Below are positions 6,773-15,654 of a stretch of DNA of 34,766 nucleotides, piece after piece. Made by a program: the position numbers and the translations under genes. The stretch comes from DATKDU01 sp035512595 (GTDB taxonomy: Bacteria; Planctomycetota; Planctomycetia; Pirellulales; Pirellulaceae): positions 1 through 34,766 of the forward strand of contig DATKDU010000569.1 of the NCBI GenBank assembly GCA_035512595.1, in the 5' to 3' direction. Every line of letters begins with the position of its first letter. Position 1 is the stretch's first letter. A model generated the notes under the pieces. It was not told the origin of the DNA, ran no database searches, and saw nothing but the letters and a program-made list of their open reading frames with translations.

Positions 6773-9700
6773 CTACCCCTTCATCAGCACGCCGTCCATG
6801 TTCAAGAGCACGTTGGCCACGACGGTCCAAGCGGCCGCTTCGGCAGCATCCATCCCCGCCGGCAGTTTTCCCAGCGGCTCGGTCGCCAGTTTCTCGGCGG
6901 CAGTTGCGTCGGTTTTGTAGTGGGCCAGCTCGCTCTCGTAGAGCGCGACGACCGCATCAATCTGCGGCTGGTTCGCCGGACGCACCAAGCAGAGTTTGAG
7001 CGCCCACGAAGCTCGTTCGGCGGACGTACTGCCACCTTCCTTGAGAATGCGCCTGGCCAGCGCTTGCGAGGCCTCGACGAACGCCGGGTCATTCATGGTC
7101 ACGAAGGCCTGGAGCGGCGTGTTCGTGCGAATGCGGCGCAGGGCACACACCTCGCGGCTGGGAGCGTCGAACGTCGCCATCGAGGGATAAGGAATCGTCC
7201 TTCGCCAGAACGTGTACAGCCCGCGGCGATAGCGATCCTCGCCGCTGCTCGTCGGCCAGGTGCGCTCGCCGTTGAATGCCGCCTGCCACAGCCCCTCCGG
7301 CTGCGGCGGATAGACGCTCGGCCCTTTCATCTTGCGGCTGAGGAGGCCGGACACCGCCAGTGCCTGATCGCGGACCATCTCGGCTTCCAGCCGAAACCGC
7401 GGCCCGCGCGAGTGCAGGCGGTTGCTGGGATCCTTGGCCAGCGATTCGGCCGAGACGCGCGACGACTGGCAGTAGGTCTCCGAAAGCATGATCGTCTTGA
7501 GCAAAACCTTCGTGTCCCATTTAACGTCGATGAACTCAGCCGCCAGCCAGTCGAGCAGTTCCTGATTGCTCGGCAGCTCCCCTTGAATGCCGAAGTCTTC
7601 TTCAGTTTCCACGATCCCCCGTCCGAAGAGCTGCGCCCAGAAGCGGTTGACCGCCACGCGGGCCGTCAGCGGATTGTCCGGGTGTACCAGCCACTTGGCC
7701 ACGGTCAGCCGGTCCCGCGGCATTTCGGGTGCAATGTCGTGAAACGCGCCCGGTAATTGCGGTTGGACCACTTCTCCCTTGGATAGAAAATTCCCCTTGA
7801 GCATGACGTAGCTTTCGCGGCGCTTGTCCGGAGCCAACTCTTCCATGATTGGCGCCGTCGGCATCGCCGGCTTCGACTTTTCCAGTTTGGCGATCTCGTC
7901 GCGGAGCGATTTGAGCGACGGGGCGACCGTGCGGTAGTGGGCGACCACTTTGGCGACTTGTTCGGGCGTCCGCTTTTCGGTCGGCATATCGACGATCGCG
8001 AGAATCTCGGCGGGCACCTTGAGGCGATTGAGGACGTTCTTGTCGCTCGTCACCGAGATGCGGAATCGGCCGAGCGTATGCGCGGGCATGTGGTACTTCT
8101 GATCGAGCGTGATGGTGAGCAGCGTCTGCTCGCCGACCGCCAGCGGCATTGCCGAAACAAAGATCGCCTCGTGCGGCTCGGTCATCTTGGGGCCAACGGC
8201 CCAGCCGTTCTTGGCCAGGTCAATTGGTTTGAGTGCCGATTCGACGGCGAAATCAGGCTGCGAGTAATCGGCCGCAGCTTGCGACAGCGTCACCGCGGCG
8301 ACGCCCGACGGCGAAAGCTCGCTGTTGGGCGAAGGGATTCCCAGCGGCTCCTGCTGCCAGACCACTTTGCGCTCCGCATCGAGGAGCTGAATGCGATAGC
8401 CCGCCAACCGCTGCTGCGTGCCGCCGTCGGTCCGGTTCCAGACGACGAGCCGCTCGATCGGTTTGGCTGCTCCCAGATCGACTTCCCACCACGGGTTATC
8501 TTCCTGCCTGGTATGGAAGGTCGATTTCGCGCCGTAATAATCGCCGTCGGTATTGCCGTCGATGCCAAGGTTCGGCGGGCCGTCGTAATCGACGCTCGAT
8601 TGCGTGGCGGTCCCCTTGAGAGCGACGTTCTCACTGCCGCTGAAGGCCTGCACTTCCGCCAGATGGAGCCATTTCCCCTGGCCGGGCAGCTCGATGCGGA
8701 CGAATCGCCCGCTGGTCGGCTGCGAAATTTTCTCCGCGTCCTGGGCCGTGACGGCGAAGCGCGACAAAACGAAATTGCCGTTGTCGGACCGCCCCGAACC
8801 TTTCCCGGGCAGCGACTCGTCCGGGATCGCTTCCAGGCGGAAGGCGGTGATGCCGGCCAGTTCCGTCCTGGCAACCAGCGTGTACGTATCGGTCGCCGGC
8901 TTCTCGCCGCTGACCAGGATCGAGGCGTCGTCGCGCTTGGCGAGCGTGGCGTTGCCGGCCGATTTCAATTCGGCAAAGTCGAGCGGCTGCCACTGGGCGA
9001 CCACGCGGAGGCTCGCCTCCCACTTCACCCGCTCGGCCGCCAGCTCCGGCGTGTCGGCCTCCAGCTTCGCTTTCACGTCTGCAATCTGCGCGTCGATGAC
9101 CTTCGCCTTCGCCTCATACTCCTCGGTCGGCGCATTGATGAACGGCGCATCGTCCGCTTTGTCGGAGTCGGCCGTCTGATTGAAGATCGCATAGAACGAG
9201 TAGTATTCCTTGTGCGAGACCGGGTCGAACTTGTGCGTGTGGCATTTGGCGCATCCCATTGTCAGCCCCATCCAGACCTGCATCGTCGTATCGACCCGGT
9301 CCTTGACTGCCGCCACGCGAAACTCCTCGTCGTCGGTTCCGCCCTCGGTATTGGTCATCGTATTGCGATGGAAGGCGGTCGCGACCTTCTGATCGAGGGT
9401 CGCATTGGGGAGCAAATCGCCGGCAATCTGCTCGATCGTGAACTGGTCGTACGGCGTGTTGGCGTTGAAGGCGTCGATCACCCAGTCGCGAAACCGCCAG
9501 GCATTGGGGCGCAAGGGATCGCTGCCGTAGCCGCGGCTGTCGGCATACCGCGCCTGGTCGAGCCACATGCGAGCCCACCGCTCGCCATAGGCCGGATCGG
9601 CCAGCAGCCGCTCGAGCAGTTTTTCGTAGGCCCGCGGATCGGCGTCATTGACGAACTCTTCCACTTCCTGCGGCGACGGCGGCAGTCCGCGCAGATCAAG

Positions 9701-10261
9701 GCTCGCGCGGCGGATGAGCGTGAATTTGTCGGCACGCGGGGACGGCGCGAGCCCATTCTGCTCGAGCTTTGCCAGCACGAAGTGATCCAGGCCGATCTTC
9801 GGCCAGTCCTTCTGGTTCACCGTTGGCAGCATCGGCCGCGCCGGCTTCACGAACGCCCAGTGCGGCGCAAACGACGCCCCTTCGTCGATCCAACGCTTTA
9901 ATAGCTCCATCTGTGGTGGTTCGAGCACGATGCCGCTGTCGGCCGGCGGCATTCGCTCGCCGTCGTCGCTGCTGGCGATGCGGCGGACCAGCTCGCTCTC
10001 GCCACTCTTGCCGGGAACGATCGCCGTAGCGCCGCTTTCCAGCTCCTTGATCGCTCCGTCGCGCTCATCGAGGCGGAGGCCGGCCTGGCGGTGCTCCTCA
10101 TCCGGACCATGGCAGGCGAAGCACTTTTTAGCCAGGATCGGCCGGATTTCTCGGGCGAAATCGACCGGCGGCTGATCGGCGGCGCTGGCAGGTGTCACGA
10201 GAAACGTCGCCAACCAGCCGGCAAACAGAACGAAGAAACATTGCGACAATCCACGCGGCAT
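6773..10261 (-). CDS. Secreted PSCyt1-DUF1549-DUF1553 protein with F5/8 type C domain
   Basis: This 1162-residue protein belongs to the cytochrome-like family greatly expanded in planctomycetes. A signal peptide ends near residue 27. A PSCyt1 domain follows with the haem motif CFACH at 47-51 and a typical HRQAGLRLD sequence. DUF1549 begins near 156 (FTLIRRASLDLRGLPP) and includes WARMWLDQARYADSRGYG. A discoidin-like (F5/8 type C) domain lies in the middle, with WWEVDLG and IERLVVWNR. DUF1553 fills the C-terminal third (ARVAVNRFWAQLFGRGIVETEEDFG) and ends with the usual LLNMDGVL. The start at 10261 gives the best signal peptide. Family members are thought to take part in polysaccharide or sulfated-glycan breakdown outside the cytoplasm, and the carbohydrate-binding-like domain agrees with that. 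It appears monocistronic. Confidence 0.95.
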   Translation of the reverse strand: MPRGLSQCFFVLFAGWLATFLVTPASAADQPPVDFAREIRPILAKKCFACHGPDEEHRQAGLRLDERDGAIKELESGATAIVPGKSGESELVRRIASSDDGERMPPADSGIVLEPPQMELLKRWIDEGASFAPHWAFVKPARPMLPTVNQKDWPKIGLDHFVLAKLEQNGLAPSPRADKFTLIRRASLDLRGLPPSPQEVEEFVNDADPRAYEKLLERLLADPAYGERWARMWLDQARYADSRGYGSDPLRPNAWRFRDWVIDAFNANTPYDQFTIEQIAGDLLPNATLDQKVATAFHRNTMTNTEGGTDDEEFRVAAVKDRVDTTMQVWMGLTMGCAKCHTHKFDPVSHKEYYSFYAIFNQTADSDKADDAPFINAPTEEYEAKAKVIDAQIADVKAKLEADTPELAAERVKWEASLRVVAQWQPLDFAELKSAGNATLAKRDDASILVSGEKPATDTYTLVARTELAGITAFRLEAIPDESLPGKGSGRSDNGNFVLSRFAVTAQDAEKISQPTSGRFVRIELPGQGKWLHLAEVQAFSGSENVALKGTATQSSVDYDGPPNLGIDGNTDGDYYGAKSTFHTRQEDNPWWEVDLGAAKPIERLVVWNRTDGGTQQRLAGYRIQLLDAERKVVWQQEPLGIPSPNSELSPSGVAAVTLSQAAADYSQPDFAVESALKPIDLAKNGWAVGPKMTEPHEAIFVSAMPLAVGEQTLLTITLDQKYHMPAHTLGRFRISVTSDKNVLNRLKVPAEILAIVDMPTEKRTPEQVAKVVAHYRTVAPSLKSLRDEIAKLEKSKPAMPTAPIMEELAPDKRRESYVMLKGNFLSKGEVVQPQLPGAFHDIAPEMPRDRLTVAKWLVHPDNPLTARVAVNRFWAQLFGRGIVETEEDFGIQGELPSNQELLDWLAAEFIDVKWDTKVLLKTIMLSETYCQSSRVSAESLAKDPSNRLHSRGPRFRLEAEMVRDQALAVSGLLSRKMKGPSVYPPQPEGLWQAAFNGERTWPTSSGEDRYRRGLYTFWRRTIPYPSMATFDAPSREVCALRRIRTNTPLQAFVTMNDPAFVEASQALARRILKEGGSTSAERASWALKLCLVRPANQPQIDAVVALYESELAHYKTDATAAEKLATEPLGKLPAGMDAAEAAAWTVVANVLLNMDGVLMKG

Positions 10262-10351
10262 TTCTACACCTCGCCTGACACCGGGCAGCGAAAAATGGGT
10301 CGATACGCATTGTATCACCCAGCGCTGATGGTTGCAGGGATGCCGAATGTG

Positions 10352-10439
10352 GTCCACTCGCTCCGCGAGTGGCAATCGCGGATGAAGCGGCTGTTTTTTC
10401 CGAATTACCACGACCCGAGCACTCGCGGAGCGAGTGGAC
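10352..10439. repeat. Facing pair of 20-bp near-palindromic repeats
   Basis: The 20-bp sequence at 10352-10371 is the perfect reverse complement of 10420-10439. Each arm is itself a near-palindrome: CCACTCGC, a 3-base centre, then GCGAGTGG. The pair lies between the end of the response regulator gene and the start of the DUF1549/DUF1553 gene, both on the minus strand. It could fold as one large hairpin or two small ones. The structure resembles REP/BIME-type elements or a terminator, but there is no poly-T run next to the stem. Confidence 0.9.
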
Positions 10440-10443
10440 TGCT

Positions 10444-10944
10444 TTATGCCTGCGGCATCTTGATCCCGCCGATGGCTTCAAAGACACGAGCCATCTTCGG
10501 CGCGGCGGGAACACCTTGCGGATGAGCCTGGGCAAAGTTCAGCCGCGTGTAAACGAGGTGCGGCATCCAGAGCGCCTTGCCAACGAGTTCTAAGAGGACT
10601 TCAGGGTCGAACGGCTTGCGGAGATAATACGCACCGCCTGCTTCGTGGCTGCGGCGGACGATGTCCGGGATCTGAGCACTGGACATGAACATCGCCGGCA
10701 CGTCGTCGCACCCCGGCAGCCGGCGAATTTCGCGGCAGATCGCCAGCCCGCTTTCCCCCGCCAGATTCACGTCGCAGATGATCAGGTCGAGGGCCAGCGC
10801 CCTGGCCGCCGTAAGTGCCGACGCCTCGTCGCGGGCACAGTGGCACTGGTATCCCGCCATGTTCAGCACCGCGGCAATGCCGGTGAGCATCACCGGATCG
10901 TCATCGACGATGAGAATGACGGCAGGCTCGGCAGCCGTGGACAT
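10444..10944 (-). CDS. Stand-alone receiver-domain response regulator
   Basis: This 166-residue protein is a CheY-like receiver domain with no output domain. The acidic pocket is Asp14-Asp16 (IVDDDP), the phospho-acceptor is Asp58 (LIICDVNL), the switch Ser is in FMSSAQ near 88-89, and the conserved Lys110 is in LRKPF. A C-terminal extension of about 45 residues is not a known DNA-binding domain. The start at 10944 is set by GGAGG five bases upstream. No histidine kinase is in the window, so its partner must be elsewhere. It probably signals through protein contacts. Confidence 0.92.
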   Translation of the reverse strand: MSTAAEPAVILIVDDDPVMLTGIAAVLNMAGYQCHCARDEASALTAARALALDLIICDVNLAGESGLAICREIRRLPGCDDVPAMFMSSAQIPDIVRRSHEAGGAYYLRKPFDPEVLLELVGKALWMPHLVYTRLNFAQAHPQGVPAAPKMARVFEAIGGIKMPQA

Positions 10945-11103
10945 GGTGCCTCCGCTGATTCCGTGGACGCATCCTGCGCTGAACCCCTCGCTGCCATGCT
11001 CGGCGTTCGGTGGTGCCACCGATTTGCCTCACGTAGTATCGACGCCGCGACACTCAGCTAGCAGCTAATACTTCCTACGTCGTCCAAGCCGCACAATCGG
11101 AAC

Positions 11104-11400
11104 CTATGGCCGAATTCCGAATGCGATGTCTGGGTCCTGGGAGCCGTGAAGAATGCGAGTAACCTCAATTCCGTCCTCGATCGGGCGAAAATAGATGACA
11201 TACTTGTCCTTGGAGAAGCGTCGGATTCGCTTGCCGTACTCTTCACAAGTCTGGCCGAGACCAGAATTGAGGGCCAGAAGGTCGCACGTATTCATCAGCC
11301 GCCCGAGCACGCGGTCGGCTCCAGCGGCGCTGTGCTCCGCGATATGAAGCCAGATGTGGCAAAGATCAATCTCAGCCAAAGAAGTGTAGTGGGAACTCAT
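11104..11400 (-). CDS. parE: ParE/RelE-family toxin
   Basis: This 98-residue protein has the compact ParE/RelE toxin fold: N-terminal helices with AEIDLCHIWLHIAEHS, then Gly-Lys-Arg-Ile-Arg-Arg-Phe and a YVIYFRPIEDGIEVTRILHG strand pair typical of ParE C-termini. ParE proteins usually poison DNA gyrase, while RelE-type relatives cut mRNA on the ribosome; the sequence here looks nearer ParE. Its ATG overlaps the antitoxin stop as ATGA, so it is translated with and after the antitoxin. Confidence 0.88.
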   Translation of the reverse strand: MSSHYTSLAEIDLCHIWLHIAEHSAAGADRVLGRLMNTCDLLALNSGLGQTCEEYGKRIRRFSKDKYVIYFRPIEDGIEVTRILHGSQDPDIAFGIRP

Positions 11401-11657
11401 TCATCGTGACCGCGCTTTTCAGCCTGCATACGGCGCGCTTTTGCAAGCACTTCTTCCAGTTTGAGCGGGCGGCGATCGCCGCGGTCTCCCGCCTCGATAC
11501 CACGTGCGATTTCCGCTTTCAAAGCCTCTCGCTGCTGTTGCGCAACGCGAAGCAAACGTAGGGCGTCGGTAACTACCGCATCGGCCGACGGATAGGTGCC
11601 GCCTTCGACCAGGTCGTGGACGAAGGTCGCAAACTCACCTGGGATGTGAATGGACAT
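11397..11657 (-). CDS. parD: ParD-like ribbon-helix-helix antitoxin
   Basis: This 86-residue protein starts with a ribbon-helix-helix-like segment (SIHIPGEFATFVHDLVEGGTYPSADAVVTDALRLL) of the ParD/CC2985 type and ends in a charged, probably disordered tail that would wrap the toxin. The start at 11657 matches the usual ParD N-terminus; an upstream ATG at 11708 would add 17 residues unlike the family. It is the first gene of the toxin-antitoxin operon and should repress its own promoter, as is usual for such antitoxins. Confidence 0.85.
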   Translation of the reverse strand: MSIHIPGEFATFVHDLVEGGTYPSADAVVTDALRLLRVAQQQREALKAEIARGIEAGDRGDRRPLKLEEVLAKARRMQAEKRGHDE

Positions 11658-11730
11658 AGGGACACCAACGCGGAACGATGAGCGACCACACTCGTAGCTT
11701 ATCGCCAACTGGTTGAGCTGTCAAAGTTTT

Positions 11731-12828
11731 CTACCTCAGCTTGTCACAAATCGCCTGCGCCATCTCTCGCGTGCCGACGGCGGTCGGATCGTTGCGGTCG
11801 GGCTTCAGGTCGTAGGTGACGTTTTTTCCTTCCTTAATGACGGCGGCGACCGCATCTTCCAGTCGCTTCGCTGCGTCCTTCTCGCCAAGGTGAGCCAGCA
11901 TCAGCATGCCGGAGAGGATCACGGCAGTCGGGTTGACCTTGTTCTGCCCTTTGTACTTGGGAGCACTGCCGTGGGTCGCTTCAAAGACCGCGCCCCCGGG
12001 GCCGATGTTAGCGCCCGGAGCGACGCCCAGGCCGCCGACGAGGCCGGCGCCCAGGTCGCTGAGGATGTCGCCGTAGAGGTTCGGCAGCACCAGCACGTCA
12101 TACAGCTCCGGCTTTTGCACGAGCTGCATGCACATATTGTCCACGATCCGCTCCTCGAACTCGATGTCCGGATACTCCTTGGCCACCTTCTGGGCCGTCG
12201 CCAGATAGAGGCCGTCGGAGAACTTCATGATGTTCGCCTTGTGGACGGCGGTCACCTTTTTCCGCTTGTGCTGCCGGGCGTAGTCCAGCGCGCAGCGGAC
12301 GATCCGCTCAGTGCCGCTGACGCTGATCGGCTTGATCGAGACGCCCGTCTCGTTGGCCTTGGTCTTGATCTTCTTGTCCTTGGAGATCTTGTTGATGAAC
12401 TCGATCAGCTCGCCGGTCTCGGGCTTGCCAGCCTCGAACTCCACGCCGGCATACAAGTCCTCGGTGTTTTCGCGGACGATGACAAGATCGATTGGCGTGT
12501 GCGAGAAGTAGCTGCGGACGCCCGGATACTGCTTGCAGGGGCGGATGCAGGCGAAGAGCCCCAGCTCCTGCCGCAGGTGGACGTTGATGCTGCGAAAGCC
12601 GGTGCCGACGGGGGTGGTGATCGGGGCCTTGAGGGCGCACTTGGTGCGGCGGACGCTGGCCAGCACACTGTCGGGCAGCGGCGTGCCGGTGCGGGCCATC
12701 ACATCGACCCCCGCCTCCTGCACGTCCCAGTTGATCTTCACGCCGGTGGCGTCGATGCATTTGCGGGCCGCGTCGGCAAGTTCGGGACCGGTGCCGTCGC
12801 CGGTGATCAGGGTGACTTCGTGGGGCAT
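11731..12828 (-). CDS. NAD-dependent isocitrate dehydrogenase
   Basis: This 365-residue enzyme belongs to the isocitrate/isopropylmalate dehydrogenase family and probably oxidises isocitrate to 2-oxoglutarate in the TCA cycle. Visible motifs are the N-terminal TLITGDGTGPE, the substrate loop FRSINVHLRQELGLFACIRP with the substrate-binding Arg residues, the IVRENTEDLYAG segment, the catalytic Lys in HKANIMK, the metal-binding NLYGDILSDLGAGLVGG, and the nucleotide-site GSAPKYKG. The length matches bacterial and eukaryotic NAD-IDH subunits rather than the longer NADP enzyme Icd. The CCTCCT just upstream is the reverse of a ribosome-binding site, so initiation may be leaderless or weak. It lies 188 bp beyond fwdC and may be transcribed separately. 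Confidence 0.92.
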   Translation of the reverse strand: MPHEVTLITGDGTGPELADAARKCIDATGVKINWDVQEAGVDVMARTGTPLPDSVLASVRRTKCALKAPITTPVGTGFRSINVHLRQELGLFACIRPCKQYPGVRSYFSHTPIDLVIVRENTEDLYAGVEFEAGKPETGELIEFINKISKDKKIKTKANETGVSIKPISVSGTERIVRCALDYARQHKRKKVTAVHKANIMKFSDGLYLATAQKVAKEYPDIEFEERIVDNMCMQLVQKPELYDVLVLPNLYGDILSDLGAGLVGGLGVAPGANIGPGGAVFEATHGSAPKYKGQNKVNPTAVILSGMLMLAHLGEKDAAKRLEDAVAAVIKEGKNVTYDLKPDRNDPTAVGTREMAQAICDKLR

Positions 12829-12946
12829 GGTGAGGAGGTGTTGGGGTGGGGGAGTGCGGGGGTGAGGGTGTCAGGATAACGCCAGTCCAGACAAAGCGTC
12901 AACGCGGCGAACGCACTCGCAGGTGAATTGGCCGCGGATCAACGCT

Positions 12947-12982
12947 GATGACGCGGATTTCAAACATCAGATCCGCGTCATC
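12947..12982 (-). terminator. Hairpin downstream of fwdC
   Basis: The 12-bp arms gatgacgcggat (12947-12958) and atccgcgtcatc (12971-12982) are perfect reverse complements around a 12-base loop. The hairpin starts 34 bp past the fwdC stop in the direction of transcription. There is no run of U after it, so it may be a processing or stability element rather than an intrinsic terminator. Related words occur elsewhere in the window. Confidence 0.55.
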
Positions 12983-13016
12983 CGTGCGAATCCGCGGCTG
13001 ACCTCCCTCGCGAATA

Positions 13017-13832
13017 TTACGTGGCTGGCTGCCAGATGAAGATTTCCCCCTTCCCCGGCACCGACGCATCGCCGCTGTACATGCGATAGGAGCCTTGTGC
13101 CGGATCGTGAGGCAGCGAAGTCAGTCCCCATTCTTGAAACCGGCGGGCGAAGAGCCGCATGAAATCGGGGACGGTCTGGCAGGCATACGAAAACGTCGGC
13201 ATGAGCGGCAGCGGTTTCATGGAGACGATCGTGCCGCGGAACATCCAGGCGCCCGTGCGGATTTCGGCGCCGCCCAGGAGGAAGATCGTGCCCCCCTTCA
13301 TTTGCAGTCCGCAAAAGTCGCGCACCGGTCCGCCGACGACGATCACGCCGCGGCGCATCCGCATGCCGACTTCCAGGCCCGCACTGCCGCCGATGAGGAT
13401 CGTCCCGCCGCGCATCCCCTGCATGCTGCCGCGATAGGCCGCGCCGATCTGCCCGCCGGCATTGCCCGCGATCTTGATCGTCCCCTTTGTCATCTCCGCG
13501 CCGACCCAGTCGGACGCATTGCCGCTGACTTCGATCTGGCCCCCCTTCATGTGCGAGCCCAGGTGCATCCCCGCATTGCCGACGACCTTGACGCGGCCGC
13601 GGGTCATGCCGTGGCCGATCCATTTGACCCGTGAGGCATCGCCGCGAATTTCAATCTGGTCGCTGGCCGCCCCATCGACGTCGAAGAACTCGTCGAGCCG
13701 GCACGACCGCTTGCCCAGATAGACCGGCAGCGCGCGGATTGCCGCGTGGTCGAGTGCCACAAGCACGTTGGGCGAAAGCGACTCGGCCTCCAGCGGAACG
13801 GTCGGCTGCTGCTTCAAGGTGAGGGTGATCAT
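13017..13832 (-). CDS. fwdC: Formylmethanofuran dehydrogenase subunit C
   Basis: This 271-residue protein is a right-handed beta-helix of repeated Gly-rich turns (VVGNAGMHLGSHMKGGQIEV, GNASDWVGAEMTKGTIKIAG), the fold shared by FwdC/FhcC and the C-terminal domain of glutamate synthase. In the archaeal enzyme FwdC is structural and helps hold the catalytic subunits. The start at 13832 gives an ATGA overlap with the fwdA stop, showing translational coupling, and fits the usual N-terminus (MITLTL). The C-terminal 60 residues (FRGTIVSMKPLPLMPTF onward) match bacterial FhcC. It is the last gene of the cluster. Confidence 0.95.
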   Translation of the reverse strand: MITLTLKQQPTVPLEAESLSPNVLVALDHAAIRALPVYLGKRSCRLDEFFDVDGAASDQIEIRGDASRVKWIGHGMTRGRVKVVGNAGMHLGSHMKGGQIEVSGNASDWVGAEMTKGTIKIAGNAGGQIGAAYRGSMQGMRGGTILIGGSAGLEVGMRMRRGVIVVGGPVRDFCGLQMKGGTIFLLGGAEIRTGAWMFRGTIVSMKPLPLMPTFSYACQTVPDFMRLFARRFQEWGLTSLPHDPAQGSYRMYSGDASVPGKGEIFIWQPAT

Positions 13833-15472
13833 GCGCCGCCGACCGCCTGGCAAGATTGGACCTCGGCCCTCTCCAGGCGTTCCATCTCGACCGGATAATT
13901 CTCAAACGACATGGTGTAGGTCTGCTGAAACAATGGCTTCAGGAACTGTTCGATCGTCGGGTCGAAAGCCGGCTGGACGATGAACTCCCGGCCGTGTGTT
14001 TCCAGCCGGATATGCCCCTCCTCGACGACCACTTCTCCCGCCTTGAGCACGTACCGCGGATAGCCGAACTGCCACGCCCCGTCCGGTTTCTGATTGTAAA
14101 TGGCTATGTCGGCATCGGCCCCGACGCCCAGATGTCCCTTTTGCAAAAGGCCCAGCGCCCGCGCCGGTCCCGCCGACGTGATGATCGCGATTTCGCTCAG
14201 CGAGTACTCGCGGTCGAGGTCCGCGAGCACGATCCGCTCCAAAGCCTTCGGCGGCAGCTTCTGGACCCGCTCCTGGCGGAAGTCGGCATTCATCAGAAGC
14301 TGGATAATCTCCGGATACCGCCAGAAGCATGCGCCGTTGGGATGATCGGTCGTCAGGAAGATTCGCCACGGGTCGTCGATCAGCAGCAAGAGCTCCAGAC
14401 CGACCGCCCACTGGACGGCATTGACCAGGTTGCTCCCCTTGTACGAATAGGGCACGATGCCGCAGCCGGTCTCATTCTCGACGTCGAGGTTGCCCCACTT
14501 GCGGCCGGTGAGCTGATAGAGCAAATGCTGCCAGGGGCCGTCGGCAGTGATCGTCACCGAGTTGCCGAAGAGCACCGCGCCGGCATCGCAAGTGAGGTTC
14601 TTGTGGGCGTTGAAGTACTCAGCGATTTCTGTCGATGCCGAGCGCATCGTGTGCCAATCGTCGCCGCCGTAGGCATGGAATTGAAGATGGGCCATGTGCG
14701 CCCGGTTTCCTTCCAGGGCCTTCATGGATTCGAGCGTCGTCGTGATATTGCCGGGAGCGCCCAGGTTGTTACAGTGCAAGTGCAGCGGGTGCGGCAAACC
14801 GAGCTGATCGACGATTCGCGACAGGCCCGTGACGATCTGCGCCGGCGTGAGCGTGCTGTACCCAGGCACCACCTCGCTCATCACGCTGGCGTTCTTGCCA
14901 TATTTCCAGGCGGTGACGCCCCCCGGATTGACCGCCTTCACGCCGTACGTCTTGGCCGCGCCGATCAGCCACGCCACGACATCCTTCGCCCGCTCCTCGT
15001 CCCCCTGCTCGAGCAGGTCAAGAACGATCTCGTTGTTGGCCATCAAGAGGCAACAACCCTTGTCCACGATCGGCGTGTCGCGCAATTCCTCGTGCGTGTG
15101 CTTGGCGGACAATACGGGCACGGCCGCCTCGATCACCGTCGTGTAGCCCATGCCCGCATACAGGTAACCGGTGGCAAACGTCGTCGGCGTGGGTCCGCCG
15201 ATTCCGGACCGCTGGAGCAGCGACCGCTGGAAGGGGACGGCGTGCCGCTGGTTCTCCGGCGTCATCGCCCGGGCGAAGTTGAGTGCCGCGCCGGCGACGT
15301 GCGTGTGAATATCGACGCCGCCGGGAAAGACGATCATGCCGCGGGCGTCAAGCTCTTTGCTTCCCGCTGGAACGTCGGCCACGATCCGGCCGTCATCGAT
15401 GCAGATATCCTTGACGACACCGTTGATGCCGCTAGCCGGGTCGTAAACTTTTCCTCCCTTGATACGCAGCAT
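13829..15472 (-). CDS. fwdA: Formylmethanofuran dehydrogenase subunit A, amidohydrolase
   Basis: This 547-residue protein is the dinuclear-metal amidohydrolase of the complex, interconverting formate plus methanofuran (or an analogue) and formylmethanofuran. Metal ligands visible are His56 and His58 (DIHTHVAG), the presumed carboxylated Lys190 (TAWKYG), His231/His233 (HPLHLHCNN), and an Asp in TTDHPNG near 396. In the archaeal enzyme formate made at FwdB travels through an internal tunnel to this site. The bacterial homologue FhcA is part of the formyltransferase/hydrolase complex. It lies 182 bp after fwdB, with hairpin repeats between, and overlaps fwdC by ATGA. Confidence 0.96.
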   Translation of the reverse strand: MLRIKGGKVYDPASGINGVVKDICIDDGRIVADVPAGSKELDARGMIVFPGGVDIHTHVAGAALNFARAMTPENQRHAVPFQRSLLQRSGIGGPTPTTFATGYLYAGMGYTTVIEAAVPVLSAKHTHEELRDTPIVDKGCCLLMANNEIVLDLLEQGDEERAKDVVAWLIGAAKTYGVKAVNPGGVTAWKYGKNASVMSEVVPGYSTLTPAQIVTGLSRIVDQLGLPHPLHLHCNNLGAPGNITTTLESMKALEGNRAHMAHLQFHAYGGDDWHTMRSASTEIAEYFNAHKNLTCDAGAVLFGNSVTITADGPWQHLLYQLTGRKWGNLDVENETGCGIVPYSYKGSNLVNAVQWAVGLELLLLIDDPWRIFLTTDHPNGACFWRYPEIIQLLMNADFRQERVQKLPPKALERIVLADLDREYSLSEIAIITSAGPARALGLLQKGHLGVGADADIAIYNQKPDGAWQFGYPRYVLKAGEVVVEEGHIRLETHGREFIVQPAFDPTIEQFLKPLFQQTYTMSFENYPVEMERLERAEVQSCQAVGGA

Positions 15473-15492
15473 GGGCAGACGATTTTTTCCTG

Positions 15493-15653
15493 GTAGGTCC
15501 CGCCTGCCGGGCGAGACCTTGGCTGGGCCGAGGACAACGCAATTCAGGTCCCATCCGGCAGATGGGACCTACTAAGCTACTGCCTGCCGGGCGGGATCTT
15601 GGCCGACGCCAAGATTGGCTCGCTAACGAGGTCCCATCGGGCAGATGGGTCCT
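15493..15653. repeat. Cluster of hairpin repeats between fwdB and fwdA
   Basis: A perfect hairpin aggtcccatc-cggca-gatgggacct lies at 15546-15570. A second copy at 15629-15653 has one mismatch in the stem. Partial copies with gtcccgcctgccgggcg-type sequence lie near 15496 and 15581. The second hairpin ends two bases beyond the fwdB stop codon, on its 3' side. The whole gap between the two genes consists of these repeats; no small gene is seen. Confidence 0.85.
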
Positions 15654-15654
15654 A

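Noticed and set aside
7937..9901. 654-residue frame on the plus strand
   Set aside because: It lies antisense to the DUF1549/DUF1553 gene, is very Arg-rich and shows no domain; it is a GC-rich shadow.
13856..15496. 546-residue frame on the plus strand
   Set aside because: It is antisense to fwdA, which is certain from its metal-binding motifs; composition is Arg/Gln/His-rich as in shadow frames.
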